A stretch of 46,649 nt of DNA from Actinomycetes bacterium (GCA_014190095.1 BJFW01000006.1:1-46649), one strand, 5' to 3'; positions 16,365-25,594 are shown, counted from the first letter of the stretch. Translations and numbers: made by a program. Notes: a model not told the origin generated them from the sequence alone.

Positions 16365-17492
16365 ATGTCCACGATCACTCGAATCGAGATCACGCACCAC
16401 CAATTGCCGCTTGATCCACCGTTTCCTGCTTCGTGGGACACTCGCCCACGCACCCAGTTCCCCGCCACCATCGTTCGCGTATTCGACGATGCTGGCAACT
16501 GCGGTATTGGCTCTGGCGACTCCATGTATGGCTTTTCCGACTACCAGCGTTACTTCATAGGCGAAGACCCACTCAATATCGAGCGCCACGCGGCAGTGCT
16601 GTCCAACATTGAGTTTCATGCGGGACGCCCGTGGCCACTCGACGTGGCTTTGTGGGACTTAATCGGCAAGATCAAGAACGAACCCGTGTGGAGCATGATT
16701 GGCGGATTCAGCAGCAAGATCCGTGCATACGCATCATCGGGAGTACATCGCAGCATTCCTGACATGGTCAAGGTTGCTCGCCAAGCCCGCGACCTTGGAT
16801 TCCCTGCGTTGAAGATCCGCTTTGGACGACCAAATCTTGAGGACGACCTCGCCATTATTAAGGCCATCCGCGACGACATGGGCGACAGCATTGAATTGAT
16901 GGTCGACTGCAATCAGGGTTGGCGCATGCCGTGGGATACAGCAAAGCCATGGAACGTTGATCATGCCACCGCTGTTGCATTGGTGCTTGAGAGTCACGGC
17001 GTGTACTGGATGGAAGAGCCACTGCATCGTGGTGACTACGAAGGCATGGCCGAGCTGCGCAAGCGCGTGAAGATTCGTATTGCTGGTGGCGAACTCACCC
17101 GTGAGCCATACGAATTCCGCGAGTTACTGCAGCGCGGTTGTTTCGATGTGTTCCAACCAGATGCCGTGTGCACACAAGGCATCACTGGTCTGGCCAAGTT
17201 TGCAAAAGAAGTTGCGGCGGCAGGAAAGATCTTCACACCTCATACATGGGGTAACGGAATTGGCGTCATGGCCAACCTGCACCTCACTGCCGGCACTGTC
17301 GGTGCGCCATTCATTGAGTTCCCATTTGATCCACCTGAGTGGTCAACAGCGCGTCGTGACTACATCATGACCGAGACCATTGAAGCCGACGGCGAGGGTT
17401 GGATTCACCTGTCTGATGAACCAGGCCTTGGATTCACGCTGAATGAAGATGTACTGCGCAAGACTGCCAGTGCACAAGCAACGTTTAGCTAG
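16365..17492 (+). CDS. Enolase-superfamily enzyme (mandelate racemase/muconate lactonizing group)
   Basis: This 375-residue cytoplasmic enzyme has an N-terminal capping domain (1-120) and a modified TIM barrel. The metal ligands are Asp181 (VDCNQGW), Glu217 (WMEEPL) and Glu243 (AGGE). The acid/base candidates are Lys150-x-Arg152 (LKIRFG), Asp266 (FQPD) and His293 (PHTWG). The pattern fits a racemase, epimerase or dehydratase acting on a carboxylate. Betaine clusters in other bacteria can encode a hydroxyproline-betaine epimerase of this superfamily (HpbD), so a cyclic betaine substrate is one possibility; an acid-sugar dehydratase is another. It starts 15 bases after the dehydrogenase stop, hence the same operon, and its stop abuts the fdhD stop. 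Confidence 0.85.
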   Translation: MSTITRIEITHHQLPLDPPFPASWDTRPRTQFPATIVRVFDDAGNCGIGSGDSMYGFSDYQRYFIGEDPLNIERHAAVLSNIEFHAGRPWPLDVALWDLIGKIKNEPVWSMIGGFSSKIRAYASSGVHRSIPDMVKVARQARDLGFPALKIRFGRPNLEDDLAIIKAIRDDMGDSIELMVDCNQGWRMPWDTAKPWNVDHATAVALVLESHGVYWMEEPLHRGDYEGMAELRKRVKIRIAGGELTREPYEFRELLQRGCFDVFQPDAVCTQGITGLAKFAKEVAAAGKIFTPHTWGNGIGVMANLHLTAGTVGAPFIEFPFDPPEWSTARRDYIMTETIEADGEGWIHLSDEPGLGFTLNEDVLRKTASAQATFS

Positions 17493-18347
17493 TTACATCT
17501 CAATTCGGTGAGCGTGCGTGTACACGTTGGCTTTTCCGTCACGTAAAAACCCAACCAAAGTGATCCCCAGCACATCTGCGGTTTCGACCGCCAGGCTTGA
17601 TGGTGCGCCAACTGCTGCAATAAATGCAATTCGTGCCATTACTGCTTTTTGAATTATTTCAAAAGACAACCTGCCACTACAAAACAAACCATGTTGAGTG
17701 AGTGGAACAGACTTTGCCATCACACTTGCGCCAATCACTTTGTCCACCGCATTATGTCGACCAATGTCTTCACGAACAAGTGAAATGTTTCCGTTGGCAT
17801 CAAATAGTGCAGCGGCATGCAACCCGCCCGTTCGGTCAAATGTTGGCTGAGACTTGCGCACCGAATCTGAAATACGCATTAGCGTTTCTGCCGTTATCAC
17901 TGGACCGCTTTCGCGATCTACTGGCGTGGTTGCCTGCAACAGTTGATCGATGGATTCGGTTCCGCAAATGCCACAACTTGACGACGTCACCATTGCACGT
18001 CGGGCCAATGCCATGTCAAATCCTCGCGACAGCGCCACAGTAACAATGTTGTACTTCTGCTCTTCACCTTCAACTAATTCGCAGTACTTCACAGTGCGCA
18101 CATCGTCTGGCTGCTGCACCATTCCCTCAGTAAACAAGAAACCCACGGCAAGCTCGAAATCGTTTCCAGGAGTGCGCATGGTGACCGAAATCTGCTCTGG
18201 CTCTTGACCGGGACCTTCGGCCCGAATCTCCATGGGCTCTTCGGTCACGATGTAGTCGGGCTTGCTACTTCCCCGACCATCTTTCGTAACCGTGATCACT
18301 TTCCAGTCCGAAGCTTTGCGCCGCGCGGTGCCTGGAGCGTTACTCAT
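17493..18347 (-). CDS. fdhD: Formate dehydrogenase accessory sulfurtransferase FdhD
   Basis: FdhD transfers sulfur from a cysteine desulfurase to the molybdenum/tungsten cofactor of formate dehydrogenase. The 284 residues include the conserved cysteine loop SSSCGICGT (Cys125, Cys128), TFDRTGGLHAAALF, and the C-terminal block VREDIGRHNAVDKVIG with CSGRLSFEI. No formate dehydrogenase gene is in the window. Placement at the end of the N-methyl catabolic island fits a need to oxidise formate released by Fhs. The ATG has no Shine-Dalgarno. TAGCCT at -12 to -7 contains the stop codon of the sigma factor gene, so fdhD appears to have its own leaderless promoter. Confidence 0.94.
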   Translation of the reverse strand: MSNAPGTARRKASDWKVITVTKDGRGSSKPDYIVTEEPMEIRAEGPGQEPEQISVTMRTPGNDFELAVGFLFTEGMVQQPDDVRTVKYCELVEGEEQKYNIVTVALSRGFDMALARRAMVTSSSCGICGTESIDQLLQATTPVDRESGPVITAETLMRISDSVRKSQPTFDRTGGLHAAALFDANGNISLVREDIGRHNAVDKVIGASVMAKSVPLTQHGLFCSGRLSFEIIQKAVMARIAFIAAVGAPSSLAVETADVLGITLVGFLRDGKANVYTHAHRIEM

Positions 18348-18359
18348 GCCTACAGGCTA
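18348..18359 (-). promoter_or_regulatory. Leaderless-type -10 element of fdhD, overlapping the sigma factor stop codon
   Basis: TAGCCT at -12 to -7 on the minus strand; its TAG is the stop of the gene at 18357-19310. Confidence 0.5.
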
Positions 18360-19310
18360 GTTGTCATCCATAAATGCACGCAGGTTGGCGCTGTTGTGTG
18401 GATGGCGCAGTCGTGCAAGGGTTTTCTGCTCTATTTGGCGAACACGCTCGCGCGTCACTTTTTGAATTTTGGCAACTTCTTCCAGCGTGTGCACCTGGCC
18501 GACGTATTTGCCAATTCCGAATCGCATGGCAACGATCTCTTGATCGCGCGGCGGTAAGTCGCTCAATGTGCGCTCTACCGCTTCGCTGAGCAGTGCCTTT
18601 TCCGTAACTTCTTGCGGATCATTGTTCTCGTTTTGACTGGCGATGGTGTCGCCAACGGTTAAGTCATCGGTATCGCTTCCCACCGGAGCATCGAGACTCG
18701 TTGTGGTGAGAGCAATTTGCATCACTTCAAGCAACTTGTCGACTGTGAGACCACACCGAACTGCAACTTCTTCTGGCAGTGGGTCGCGTTCAAGTTCAGT
18801 AGCCAATTCGCGCTCTACTCGATGCACGCGATTGACGATTTCCATCATGTGACCAGGAATACGAATATTGCGACCTTGGTCGGCCATCGCGCGGGTCATT
18901 GATTGGCGAATCCACCACGTTGCATACGTCGAAAACTTAAATCCTTTTTCGAAGTCGTACTTGTCTGCAGCATGCATCAAGCCGATGTTTCCCTCTTGAA
19001 TAAGGTCTGCAAGTTGCAACTCTTTGCGGTCGTAACGGCGAGCGATGGAAACAACAAGACGCAGATTGGCGCGCACCATATGCTCCTTCGCCTTCTCACC
19101 TTCCTTGATTTCACGCTGCAAAGCGCGACGCTCGCGCAAGCCAAGCTTGCCTTCACCGGCATCAAGTGCAACCTGAGCGGCAATTCCGTCTTTGATCAAT
19201 TTGCCAAGACGACGTTCGTCCTCTGCGTTGAGCAAATCCACTTGCCCAATCTCATTGAGATACATGCGAACTGCATCTGGGCCTGAGTCGTTTGAGATTG
19301 AACTTCTCAT
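18357..19310 (-). CDS. rpoD: Primary-type RNA polymerase sigma-70 factor (RpoD/SigA family)
   Basis: This 317-residue protein directs RNA polymerase to promoters. Region 1.2 lies near 11-45, region 2 at 77-147 (ending [20 protein letters not shown], the -10 recognition and melting segment), region 3 at 156-232, and region 4 at 245-300 with the -35 helix-turn-helix [20 protein letters not shown]. Region 1.1 is absent or minimal, so it is shorter than many SigA proteins. The 4-base overlap with dnaG upstream is the conserved dnaG-rpoD arrangement, which favours a principal sigma factor over an alternative one. A second group 2 sigma elsewhere in the genome cannot be excluded. Confidence 0.93.
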   Translation of the reverse strand: MRSSISNDSGPDAVRMYLNEIGQVDLLNAEDERRLGKLIKDGIAAQVALDAGEGKLGLRERRALQREIKEGEKAKEHMVRANLRLVVSIARRYDRKELQLADLIQEGNIGLMHAADKYDFEKGFKFSTYATWWIRQSMTRAMADQGRNIRIPGHMMEIVNRVHRVERELATELERDPLPEEVAVRCGLTVDKLLEVMQIALTTTSLDAPVGSDTDDLTVGDTIASQNENNDPQEVTEKALLSEAVERTLSDLPPRDQEIVAMRFGIGKYVGQVHTLEEVAKIQKVTRERVRQIEQKTLARLRHPHNSANLRAFMDDN

Positions 19311-21055
19311 GCGTGATCACCCATGCGCATCTTCAGCCAACCCAAAAGTTGTTCAGCAGCATCATGCGACGTTGCAGGGTTTTCCATCTGTTCCAACAAC
19401 ATTCGAGCATCACGGTCAACCCGAATTTGATCGGGGTCAACATTCTTAACGCGCAACGAAAGCTCGCGCCGCACTGCCGCGGAAATGAGATTAAATGCTT
19501 CAGCATCTGGCTGCGACTCTACGTCAGCAACAGCAGCCCGCTCAATTGCTTCTCGCGCCTCTGGGTCGGCTGCTTCAAGGGCAGCGGTCAGTTCTCCCTC
19601 GGACGCAATGAGGGCCAGAAAGGCCCTGCGGTAGATCTCGTCGGCAAACAGCGCCTCATTCATCCAAATCGCGATGGAATTCCAGTCTTGAATCATGAGT
19701 GCCAGCACAACAAATTCGGCGCTCTCCCTCTTATGGCCAGATTGCGTAGGAACGACCGTGCGAACCTCAGGCCGGCGCGAGCCGCGTTCTGCAAGCTTGA
19801 CCAAATCTGCTGCAGCAATACCTACGTGACTCGCCACTTCACCGGCATAAATTTTGCGCACGTTCATATCGGGGTGCTCATTTATGACCGCCATTGCCTG
19901 CTCTGCTGTTCGAGAACGAGCTTCAGGGGTTGCAATTGATCCTGCATTCAGAACGCGTTGCAAGCGAAACCCAAGAAACGGTTGCGCATTCTTAATTGCG
20001 GTTGCCAACGCTTCAGGGTCACTCGATGCAAGATCGCCAGGATCTTTTCCATCTGGAAATTTGGCAACACTCACTTGCACCTTGTAGCGACTCTCCCACT
20101 CGTAGAAACGTTCTGCAGCACCTTGGCCTGCGTTGTCTGCATCGAATGCAAGCACAACTTTGTTAGCGAATCGTTTCAGCAATCGCACGTGCTCCTCAGT
20201 AAGTGCGGTACCGCACGTTGCCACCGCACGAGTAATTCCCGACCGATGAAAGCCAATGACGTCGGTGTAGCCCTCGCACACAATTACTTCGTCGGCGGCA
20301 ACGATGTCTTGCTTCGCCCAATTCAACCCATACAACGTTTTTGACTTTGCGTAGATGGTGGTCTCTGAAGAGTTCTTATATTTGGCCGGGTCGGTACTTC
20401 CAGGAAGAATGCGACCACCAAAGGCAACAGCGTCACCAGCGTCAGTGAAAATCGGAAACAACACACGAGCACGGAACGAATCCTGTGGGCGACCACGCTT
20501 GTTAATAAATGCAAGTCCGACTTCCTGCAACAAGTCAATCGGTACACCAATGTCTTTGCTCATGGCATCCCAATCGTCAGGAGCCCAACCGATTTTGAAT
20601 TGACGAGCAACATCGCCAGACAAGCCGCGCTCGCGCAAATAGTCGCGCGCAGCGCGTGCATCTGGGCTATTCAGTAGACGGTCGTGATACCAATCAACCG
20701 CCTTATTCATCACCTCAACCAGTTGCTTGCGCCGCTGGCGGTCCTTGCTTTGACCGCCTGTTGTGTAATTCAGCTGTATGCCCGCCTTGTTTGCGAGGTG
20801 CTCAATTGCTCCTACGAAATCGAGGTGTTCAATCTCTTGAACAAACTTGAACACGTCTCCAGCAGCACCACATCCGAAACAGCGATAGCGCTTCGTTTCC
20901 TCACGCACATTGAATGAACCAGATTTCTCTGCATGGAATGGGCACAGTCCAACCCAATTACGACCAACTCTGCGTAAAGGCAGATACGACTGAACTACAT
21001 CAACCAACGACACCGTGTCCCGGAGCCGTTCAATATCTTCGTCAGCTATTGCCAC
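19307..21055 (-). CDS. dnaG: DNA primase
   Basis: DnaG makes RNA primers at the replication fork. The 582 residues begin with the CHC2 zinc-binding domain (Cys38, His41, Cys59, Cys62 in LCPFH and CFGCG). The catalytic core follows, with the TOPRIM motifs VIVCEGYTDVIGFH and VLAFDADNAGQG. The C-terminal third is a divergent helical, helicase-interacting region. The GTG at 21055 gives the N-terminus expected for the family (MAIADEDIERLRDTVSLVDV). TATTCT lies seven bases before it, another leaderless-like promoter within the end of the terC gene. The gene overlaps terC by 14 bases and the sigma factor by four. Confidence 0.96.
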   Translation of the reverse strand: MAIADEDIERLRDTVSLVDVVQSYLPLRRVGRNWVGLCPFHAEKSGSFNVREETKRYRCFGCGAAGDVFKFVQEIEHLDFVGAIEHLANKAGIQLNYTTGGQSKDRQRRKQLVEVMNKAVDWYHDRLLNSPDARAARDYLRERGLSGDVARQFKIGWAPDDWDAMSKDIGVPIDLLQEVGLAFINKRGRPQDSFRARVLFPIFTDAGDAVAFGGRILPGSTDPAKYKNSSETTIYAKSKTLYGLNWAKQDIVAADEVIVCEGYTDVIGFHRSGITRAVATCGTALTEEHVRLLKRFANKVVLAFDADNAGQGAAERFYEWESRYKVQVSVAKFPDGKDPGDLASSDPEALATAIKNAQPFLGFRLQRVLNAGSIATPEARSRTAEQAMAVINEHPDMNVRKIYAGEVASHVGIAAADLVKLAERGSRRPEVRTVVPTQSGHKRESAEFVVLALMIQDWNSIAIWMNEALFADEIYRRAFLALIASEGELTAALEAADPEAREAIERAAVADVESQPDAEAFNLISAAVRRELSLRVKNVDPDQIRVDRDARMLLEQMENPATSHDAAEQLLGWLKMRMGDHA

Positions 21056-22061
21056 CCTGTGGAGAATAGTGCTTGCGGTCGTGAACCACAGAAGCCACTA
21101 TGGCAACCGTCATCACTGTCAGGATAAATCCGAGCGAGATCAAGGTTGGAAGGTGATACCAGTGTGCCACGAGCATTTTGGCACCTACGTACATGAGAAG
21201 CACGGAAATTGCTGGCTTCAAGTATCGGAATCGATCTTTAATGTCTGCGAATAGGAAGTACAAAGCACGAAGTCCCATGATGGCAAACGCATTTGCACCG
21301 AAGACTATGAATTGTTCGTGACTCACTGCCAGCACGGCAGGCACAGAGTCAACGGCAAAGATGAGGTCGGAAATCTCGATAATCACCAAGACCGCAAGCA
21401 ACGGAGTAGCAAAACGTTTGCCATTGACACGTGTGAACAGTTTCTGACCGTCTAGTTCATCGGTTGTTGGGACGAACTTGTGAAACAACTTCATCGTCCT
21501 AGTTTCTGATGGATTTGTATCGTCATCTCCGTGGCGCAACACCCCATAGCCGGTGTAGATCAAGAAGGCTCCGAACAATATCAAGATGTAGTCAAAGCGC
21601 TCAATAATGGCAACGCCTAGGAAAATGAAAATGAATCGCATGACAAGTGCGCCGAAAATTCCCCAGAACAAAACGCGGTGTTGAAACTGTCGTGGAACTT
21701 GAAAATGTGTGAAAATCATCGCCCACACAAATACATTGTCAATGCTCAGGCTCTTCTCAATGAGATAGCCACTGATGTATTCAATTCCAGCTTGATGTCC
21801 ATCGGCTTGTCCTCGGAACATCCACCACACCACAAACATGAAACCAATACCAAAGCTGACCCACACGATTGACTCAATCGCTGCTTCCTTCAGTTTGATC
21901 ACATGTGCTCTGCGGTGGAAAATCAAGATATCCACTAGCAGCAGCACAACGATGGTCCCAATCAGTGCCGGCCAGCCCCAGTCGGGAACAGTGATGTCTG
22001 CAAAATTTGTACGATTACTTCCCGCAGCTAACAACATAAACAGATGTGTACCTTTGCTCAA
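21042..22061 (-). CDS. TerC/Alx-family integral membrane protein
   Basis: TerC-family proteins are multi-pass inner-membrane proteins linked to metal (often manganese) efflux or metalation of exported proteins. About nine hydrophobic segments are readable. The two signature acidic motifs are EKSLSIDNVFVWAMIF and DLIFAVDSVPAVLAVS. The 339 residues match the Alx-like subgroup. The start is uncertain: TTG at 22061 gives the longest form, while an in-frame ATG at 22037 (MLLAAGSN) gives 331 residues and leaves the first membrane segment intact. Substrate is not known from sequence. No operon partner other than the overlapping dnaG is apparent. Confidence 0.9.
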   Translation of the reverse strand: MSKGTHLFMLLAAGSNRTNFADITVPDWGWPALIGTIVVLLLVDILIFHRRAHVIKLKEAAIESIVWVSFGIGFMFVVWWMFRGQADGHQAGIEYISGYLIEKSLSIDNVFVWAMIFTHFQVPRQFQHRVLFWGIFGALVMRFIFIFLGVAIIERFDYILILFGAFLIYTGYGVLRHGDDDTNPSETRTMKLFHKFVPTTDELDGQKLFTRVNGKRFATPLLAVLVIIEISDLIFAVDSVPAVLAVSHEQFIVFGANAFAIMGLRALYFLFADIKDRFRYLKPAISVLLMYVGAKMLVAHWYHLPTLISLGFILTVMTVAIVASVVHDRKHYSPQGGNS

Positions 22062-22164
22062 TCATGTGGGTGAATTTCCCCCGATGATCGCTTGCTTCGC
22101 CACTTTGTGGCCCCGCAAGTCGGGCTATTCCTAAATTATAGGGCAGCCATTTCTGCACGTCCAG

Positions 22165-22896
22165 TCATGCGCGCTTAAAAGTAGCAAGCGCATGAACACC
22201 ACAGATTGAAGTAATTGAGCCAAATCGCCCGTCATGTTCAACCAGTTGACCAACCACGCAGCCTTCATCGACTACTACATATTTCAATTGACGCGGTGCG
22301 ATTGACCCTCGTGAATCCATTCGTTCCACTAACTCCTGCCCCGGATAACAACCTTTTGTAAAACTCACAGCAACTTCAGTAATTCCAGTCTCAGCAGGAA
22401 TGGACGATTCCGTGACATCAACATTCATCGTTGGCCACGCGGCAATGATGCGTGCCTGTTCATAATCTTTGAGCGAACCTTGCCTGTACTCAGCAATTTC
22501 GCTTTCACTACGAAGGTCGACCGCCGAACCATCGCATCGCCAAGCAGGAATAGAGCCAGGTATCGGTGTTGACACATTACGAACCGCTATCCAGTTTTCA
22601 CGACCAAGAGTTAAATCAACCTTGACGCGAATTTTGAATCGATTCAGGCGAGCAAGCACAGCTTCACCGCAACCAGGCTCTACGTCTAAAACAAACATTT
22701 CACCTTCAACGCATGTCACGCGAATAATCCCATCAAGTTTTCCCGTCGGCTGAAGCAAAAGCGATTGACGAGTCTCGCCAACTCGCATGCCCGCAACGTC
22801 TTGACTCAGTTGCGAATGCAAATAGGTTCGTGCGTCTATGCCTGTCGCTGTAATTACATCGCGCTGCAACGGCACCCAAAAAGTCTCGTTAGTCAT
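22165..22896 (-). CDS. ygfZ: YgfZ/GcvT-fold folate-binding iron-sulfur cluster assembly protein
   Basis: YgfZ is a tetrahydrofolate-binding relative of GcvT that supports maturation or repair of iron-sulfur proteins. The 243-residue chain carries the diagnostic motif KGCYPGQE (181-188, with Cys183) followed by ERMDSRG. The N-terminal part (TYLHSQLSQDV, then LLLQPTGKLDG) also matches. It begins four bases after the trpE stop, so it is probably co-transcribed with trpE. The association with one-carbon or Fe-S metabolism rather than tryptophan synthesis is the known family role; a functional link to trpE is not implied. Confidence 0.9.
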   Translation of the reverse strand: MTNETFWVPLQRDVITATGIDARTYLHSQLSQDVAGMRVGETRQSLLLQPTGKLDGIIRVTCVEGEMFVLDVEPGCGEAVLARLNRFKIRVKVDLTLGRENWIAVRNVSTPIPGSIPAWRCDGSAVDLRSESEIAEYRQGSLKDYEQARIIAAWPTMNVDVTESSIPAETGITEVAVSFTKGCYPGQELVERMDSRGSIAPRQLKYVVVDEGCVVGQLVEHDGRFGSITSICGVHALATFKRA

Positions 22897-22900
22897 ACGA

Positions 22901-24412
22901 TTACTTTTGAGCTTTGCGTTGAGCGCTCATGCGGCGAGCAGCTGGCACTGCAGCAAACAATGCTGCCGCTTTGTTGAAGCATTCCAGGTCCTCTTCTTCA
23001 GCAATGCTGTCTGCGACGATCCCTGCGCCAGCCTGCAGTGATGCACCATGTGCGCCGATAAACATCGTGCGGATAGCAATTGCCGTGTCGAGGTTGCCGC
23101 TGAAATCCACATAGCCCACAACGCCCGCATACGGTCCACGTTTTACGGGTTCAAGTTCGTCGATGATTTCCATGGCACGGACTTTGGGTGCACCACTTAC
23201 CGTTCCAGCTGGGAGCGTTGCCCGCAAGACGTCAATTGGACCAAGCCCTTCGCGGATATCGCCCGATACTTGAGAAGTCATGTGCATCACGTGACTGTAA
23301 CGCTCAAGAGTCATCAGTTCATCCACATTCATGGAACCAAATTTGGCTACCCGACCCACGTCGTTGCGCGCCAAGTCCACCAACATCACGTGCTCAGCAA
23401 CTTCCTTTGGGTTCTCGCGCAGTTCAGCAGCAAGCTTGCGATCGTGCTCATCGGTTCGGCCCCGCTTACGCGTACCGGCGATAGGTCTGCTGATTACTCG
23501 CCCACCCTGTAACTGCACCATTGGCTCTGGCGAACTGCCCACGATGGTCACGTCATCGTGCTTTACGTAATACATATATGGACTTGGGTTCACCTGGCGT
23601 AACACGCGATACATGTCAAATGGTTCGGCATTTAGTTCAATATCAAACCGCTGCGACAACACCACCTGAAATATGTCTCCCGCACGAATGTATTCCTTGG
23701 CCGACTCAACTGATCGCTGGTAGTCAGAACCATTTACCGGTGCAACGAACTGTTGCTTCTTATCATCCTCAGTGGGAGGTTCAACTGGAAAATACGACAG
23801 CGGTTTCGTTAAGTCAGCAACCGCACGATGAATACGCGCAATGGCTTCATTGTAAGCAGCATCAATCTGCGCTGCAGTCAATTCGAAAACGGGAACACTT
23901 TCTAACAGATATACACGCTGTTTCCAGTGGTCAAACGCGGCAAGCGAACCAATCAAACACATCACTGCATCTGGAAGATTGCGATCGTCGCGAGGAACGT
24001 TTGGCAGTTGCTCAACTTCACGCACGACGTCGTAACCCAAGAAACCCATGAGCCCGCCTTGAAGTGGTGGAAGATCGGGAAGCAACGGTGACTTGTAAAC
24101 GTCCAACAGCGATTCCATAGCTGCCAACATTCCGTCAGCAGTATTCACACTGCGAGGAAGTACGCCATCAACTGAAATAGATCCGTTGCGCAGCGTCAAT
24201 GTTGCGAGTGGGTCGCGACCTACAAAGGAATAGCGACTCCAGCGTTCACCATGATCAACCGACTCGAGTAAAAACCCAGGTTTGTCGCCTACCAATTTCA
24301 TATATGCAGCAACTGGTGTTTCAACGTCTGCCAGCATTTCGGTCCAGACCGGAATCACGGTGTTGACAGTTGCGAGTTTTTGGAAAACTTCGCGGCTTGG
24401 ATAAATGTGCAT
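22901..24412 (-). CDS. trpE: Anthranilate synthase component I
   Basis: TrpE converts chorismate to anthranilate with ammonia from component II. The 503 residues include the tryptophan feedback motif LLES (48-51). [10 protein letters not shown] (310-319) marks TrpE rather than PabB, which has [20 protein letters not shown] and [10 protein letters not shown] (401-410) are conserved active-site blocks. No other trp gene is in the window. The ATG shares its final base with the stop (TAATG) of an 80-residue gene just upstream, so the two are translationally coupled. ygfZ follows after four bases. Confidence 0.95.
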   Translation of the reverse strand: MHIYPSREVFQKLATVNTVIPVWTEMLADVETPVAAYMKLVGDKPGFLLESVDHGERWSRYSFVGRDPLATLTLRNGSISVDGVLPRSVNTADGMLAAMESLLDVYKSPLLPDLPPLQGGLMGFLGYDVVREVEQLPNVPRDDRNLPDAVMCLIGSLAAFDHWKQRVYLLESVPVFELTAAQIDAAYNEAIARIHRAVADLTKPLSYFPVEPPTEDDKKQQFVAPVNGSDYQRSVESAKEYIRAGDIFQVVLSQRFDIELNAEPFDMYRVLRQVNPSPYMYYVKHDDVTIVGSSPEPMVQLQGGRVISRPIAGTRKRGRTDEHDRKLAAELRENPKEVAEHVMLVDLARNDVGRVAKFGSMNVDELMTLERYSHVMHMTSQVSGDIREGLGPIDVLRATLPAGTVSGAPKVRAMEIIDELEPVKRGPYAGVVGYVDFSGNLDTAIAIRTMFIGAHGASLQAGAGIVADSIAEEEDLECFNKAAALFAAVPAARRMSAQRKAQK

Positions 24413-24654
24413 TACAAGCGACCTTGCTTTGCAGCACGTTGCACCAGTCGGATGGAATTATTGAGTCCGCGTTCTGCTTCGTAAATTGCAGTCAGCAAAT
24501 CATCTCCCGAGTCGGCATTATTGGGATTGCGAACTGCCAATGCTCGGGATTCTGCGAGTGCCGAAATACGGTCTCTGCATTGCTCAAGCGTGCTTGCCAG
24601 TGCTGCAAGTTCGGCGCGAGTACTTGCTGTATTGATTGAAATATCACGAGGCAC
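24412..24654 (-). CDS. Small helical protein of unknown function, coupled to trpE
   Basis: This 80-residue protein is not recognised. It is predicted almost entirely helical, with an Ala/Leu/Arg heptad-like pattern (LAALASTLEQCRDRISALAE) and a basic C-terminus ending QRAAKQGRL; a small coiled-coil dimer is plausible. Three observations support it as a real gene. Its stop overlaps the trpE ATG in TAATG. Its GTG start has TAGGAT exactly at -12 to -7. It begins just after a strong hairpin that would end the preceding transcript. It may serve mainly as the leader cistron of trpE or as an unknown accessory protein. Confidence 0.68.
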   Translation of the reverse strand: MPRDISINTASTRAELAALASTLEQCRDRISALAESRALAVRNPNNADSGDDLLTAIYEAERGLNNSIRLVQRAAKQGRL

Positions 24655-24666
24655 TGCGAAATCCTA
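24655..24666 (-). promoter_or_regulatory. Leaderless-type -10 element of the small trpE-coupled gene
   Basis: TAGGAT at -12 to -7 of the GTG at 24654 on the minus strand. It probably drives the small gene, trpE and ygfZ. Confidence 0.5.
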
Positions 24667-24703
24667 GACGGCATACTCATAAAACTGATCCGAGATATGA
24701 CAA

Positions 24704-24721
24704 GGGCCCCCGAAGGGGCCC
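24704..24721 (-). terminator. UUCG-capped hairpin downstream of nth
   Basis: On the minus strand GGGCCCC-TTCG-GGGGCCC forms a 7-bp GC stem closed by the extra-stable C(UUCG)G tetraloop, followed by TTGTCAT. It lies about 105 bases after the nth stop and before the next promoter. The U-tract is weak, as is common in actinobacterial terminators. Confidence 0.6.
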
Positions 24722-24825
24722 GTATCACGCGACTTCAGGCGGCGGACCCGAAATCGCCTTCGCTCTAAACATACGTCTAGGCGGAGAACATAAATTAGCG
24801 AATTTGAATATTTCGCGCAAAATTT

Positions 24826-25566
24826 CTAGCGGTTCTTTTTGCTACGAGATCCCGCAGATTTAGCCATTTGTGCCCGCGGCAGTTCTGAAGATGGGCAAAT
24901 GTCGCTGAATTCACACAAATGACATGCCGGTTTTTTGGCATCACACACGCGACGTCCATGAAGAATGAGTCTGAGGCTAAAGCCACCCCAATCCTGCGGT
25001 GGAAACAATGCATTCAACTCGTATTCAACCTTCACCGGATCCTCCTCGACGGTGAGGCCTAAACGACGCGACAGTCGACCAACATGTGTGTCAACTGCTA
25101 ATCCAGGCAGATCAAACACAACGCTTCTCAACACATTTGCCGTCTTGCGGCCCACCCCAGGAAGCGTGATCAAGTCTTCAACTTCACGAGGCACCTCTCC
25201 GCCAAAACGTGTCATCACTGCTGAGGCCATACCAATCAGATTTTTTGCTTTCGTTTGATAAAAACCCGTTGATCGAACCAGTTCCTCAACACGCTGCACG
25301 TTTGCCTGAGCCAATTTCTCCGCAGTAGGAAACTCTGCGAACAATGCTGGAGTCACCATGTTTACGCGGGCGTCCGTGCACTGCGCCGACAAAATAGTCG
25401 CAGCTAGCAGCTGGAAAGCATTTTCATGAGTGAGCTCACAAATTGCTACCGGATAAATCACCTTGAGACGCTCCAAGATTACGGCTGAACGATCCACGAT
25501 CTTCTTTGGCGCTTTTTTCGCAGGCTTCTTTGCGACCTTCTTCGCACTTGCTTTCTTTGCAGCCAT
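24826..25566 (-). CDS. nth: Endonuclease III (DNA glycosylase/AP lyase)
   Basis: Nth removes oxidised pyrimidines in base excision repair. With the ATG at 25566 the protein has 246 residues; an upstream GTG would add only four. A Lys/Ala-rich tail (residues 2-23) precedes the core. The helix-hairpin-helix is LPGVGRKTANVL with catalytic Lys141, and the catalytic Asp159 is in VDTHVGRLSRRLGL. The [4Fe-4S] loop has Cys208, Cys215, Cys218 and Cys224 (C-x6-C-x2-C-x5-C). The C-terminus is again basic (SRSKKNR), so both ends may aid DNA binding. It is divergent from mshD over 41 bases, and TAGTGT lies eight bases before its ATG. Confidence 0.95.
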   Translation of the reverse strand: MAAKKASAKKVAKKPAKKAPKKIVDRSAVILERLKVIYPVAICELTHENAFQLLAATILSAQCTDARVNMVTPALFAEFPTAEKLAQANVQRVEELVRSTGFYQTKAKNLIGMASAVMTRFGGEVPREVEDLITLPGVGRKTANVLRSVVFDLPGLAVDTHVGRLSRRLGLTVEEDPVKVEYELNALFPPQDWGGFSLRLILHGRRVCDAKKPACHLCEFSDICPSSELPRAQMAKSAGSRSKKNR

Positions 25567-25594
25567 GATTCCGAACACTAGCGAGTCGCACCGA

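Noticed and set aside
19292-19939. 215-codon plus-strand frame opposite dnaG and the sigma factor start
   Set aside because: Antisense to two conserved genes and without a recognisable domain or ribosome site.
23521-24051. 176-codon plus-strand frame opposite trpE
   Set aside because: Composition typical of an antisense shadow; trpE motifs are intact on the minus strand.
24663-24781. CCTAGACG (24663-24670) and CGTCTAGG (24774-24781) flanking the UUCG hairpin, considered as the closing stem of a small structured RNA
   Set aside because: Only eight bases pair, no known RNA family motif is visible inside, and the left arm overlaps the likely promoter of the small gene. Chance is not excluded.
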